Below, piece after piece: positions 6,463 through 7,208 of a DNA stretch of 7,208 nt. The stretch's first letter is position 1. Each line of letters opens with the position of its first letter. The position numbers were made by a program, and so were the translations under genes. Under the pieces are notes generated by a model that was not told the DNA's origin, ran no database searches, and saw nothing but the letters and a program-made list of their open reading frames with translations. The DNA lies in contig JAATFN010000237.1 in the NCBI GenBank assembly GCA_015655165.1, positions 1 to 7,208 of the forward strand, written 5' to 3'. The DNA is from Betaproteobacteria bacterium (GTDB lineage: Bacteria; Pseudomonadota; Gammaproteobacteria; Burkholderiales; Burkholderiaceae_D).

Positions 6463-7197
6463 GAACTTAGAGGAAAAAATGTACCACGATTACGAGAAGT
6501 AGACGACATCGAGCGCTCAACCAATAAGAAAGCGCGCGAGTCATGGCATGTACTGACAATTATGGCAGAATTTATCGAATCCATTGAGCGCTTATCGGAA
6601 GTACGACCTGCCGTGTCGATTTTCGGTTCGGCGCGTACAAAACCCGGTCATCCCGATTATCAATTGTGCCTGGACATTGCACGACATTTATCCGATGCAG
6701 GTTTTGCAGTCATTTCCGGTGGCGGACCTGGCATCATGGAAGCTGCCAACAAAGGGGCATATGCCGGTTTATCTCCTTCTGTCGGTTTGAATATCCTACT
6801 GCCACATGAGCAACATGGCAATGAATGGCAGGACATTTCCCTGCAATTTCGCCATTTCTTCGCGCGCAAGGTAGCATTCGTCAAATATGCCGATGCCTAT
6901 GTTGTCCTGCCAGGCGGTTTTGGGACACTGGATGAACTCACAGAAGCACTGACCTTGATGCAAACAGGTAAATCGCGCCGTATGCCGATCATTTTGGTTG
7001 GCAAGCAGTTCTGGAGCGGGTTTCTGGCATGGATTAGCACCCAGCTGGTCACTGACGGCATGATTGCCAAACACGATGTGGAGTTGATGCAGTTAATCGA
7101 TGACCCGACAGACATCGTTACTGCCATTGAAGAATTTTACAAAACCAATCCTAAAAAACCACCAACTCCGGAACAACAAACCGATACCTATGTGTAA
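6460..7197 (+). CDS. LOG-family (TIGR00730) nucleoside 5'-monophosphate phosphoribohydrolase
   Basis: A 245-residue Rossmann-type LOG/lysine-decarboxylase-like protein. Visible motifs are VSIFGSART (52-60), the nucleotide-binding ISGGGPGIMEAANKGA (85-100), RHFFARKVAFVKY (131-143), whose Arg/Lys residues include the expected catalytic Arg, and the family signature PGGFGTLDE (151-159) with Glu159. LOG enzymes split the N-glycosidic bond of nucleoside monophosphates, releasing base and ribose 5-phosphate. Plant and some bacterial members activate cytokinin nucleotides, while E. coli PpnN acts on ordinary nucleotides. The substrate here is unknown, and the lysine decarboxylase label is obsolete. 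The N-terminal ARESWHVLTIMAEFIE (25-40) matches betaproteobacterial homologues from memory, which supports ATG at 6460 over ATG at 6562. A TTG at 6454 is also in frame. The C-terminal tail is proline- and polar-rich. No terminator is visible in the 11 bases left after the stop. Confidence 0.92.
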   Translation: MELRGKNVPRLREVDDIERSTNKKARESWHVLTIMAEFIESIERLSEVRPAVSIFGSARTKPGHPDYQLCLDIARHLSDAGFAVISGGGPGIMEAANKGAYAGLSPSVGLNILLPHEQHGNEWQDISLQFRHFFARKVAFVKYADAYVVLPGGFGTLDELTEALTLMQTGKSRRMPIILVGKQFWSGFLAWISTQLVTDGMIAKHDVELMQLIDDPTDIVTAIEEFYKTNPKKPPTPEQQTDTYV

Positions 7198-7208
7198 TCA
7201 CCTGTCAA

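Noticed and set aside
1..7208. Mobile element, CRISPR array, toxin-antitoxin or defence system
   Set aside because: All coding space is taken by conserved housekeeping genes. I saw no transposase, terminal repeats, regularly spaced repeats or foreign-looking composition.

Overview
The window looks like ordinary chromosomal DNA from a Gram-negative proteobacterium, most likely a betaproteobacterium of the Burkholderiales. The evidence is the gene order yqgE/algH - ruvX - pyrR - pyrB - pyrC-like and the close resemblance, from memory, of the LOG-family, YqgE and PyrC-like proteins to Burkholderiales versions. Base composition looks near 50% G+C by eye, which is low for that order. The genus cannot be told from this sequence.

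Layout from left to right: five genes on the minus strand form one tightly packed operon, transcribed from about 3.46 kb towards position 1. They are yqgE/algH (2744-3463, start uncertain), ruvX (2343-2735), pyrR (1840-2346), pyrB (888-1847) and a dihydroorotase-like gene (1-882) whose C-terminal part lies outside the window. Junctions are 8 nt, a 4-nt overlap, an 8-nt overlap and 5 nt, so co-transcription and translational coupling are very likely. A gene-free stretch of about 180-215 bp (3464/3500-3678) lies upstream and probably carries the operon promoter. Next comes polA (3679-6459, minus strand), a full-length DNA polymerase I with all three activities intact. Head to head with it is a LOG-family nucleotide phosphoribohydrolase gene (6460-7197, plus strand). 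The two start codons abut in the hexamer CATATG, with no intergenic base between them.

The genes fall into two themes. pyrR, pyrB and the dihydroorotase-like gene concern de novo pyrimidine synthesis: aspartate transcarbamoylase, its probable non-catalytic structural partner, and a uracil/PRPP-binding PyrR. ruvX and polA concern nucleic acid processing: 16S rRNA 5'-end maturation or Holliday junction resolution, and gap filling or repair. The pyrC-like protein has lost most of the zinc ligands of real dihydroorotases, so an active dihydroorotase should be encoded elsewhere in the genome.

No mobile element, CRISPR array, tRNA/rRNA gene or clearly novel system was found. The points most worth a second look are the degenerate dihydroorotase, the zero-gap divergent polA/LOG starts, a perfect dyad inside the candidate operon promoter, the uncertain N-terminus of YqgE, and the lack of any space for a classical leader directly in front of pyrR.
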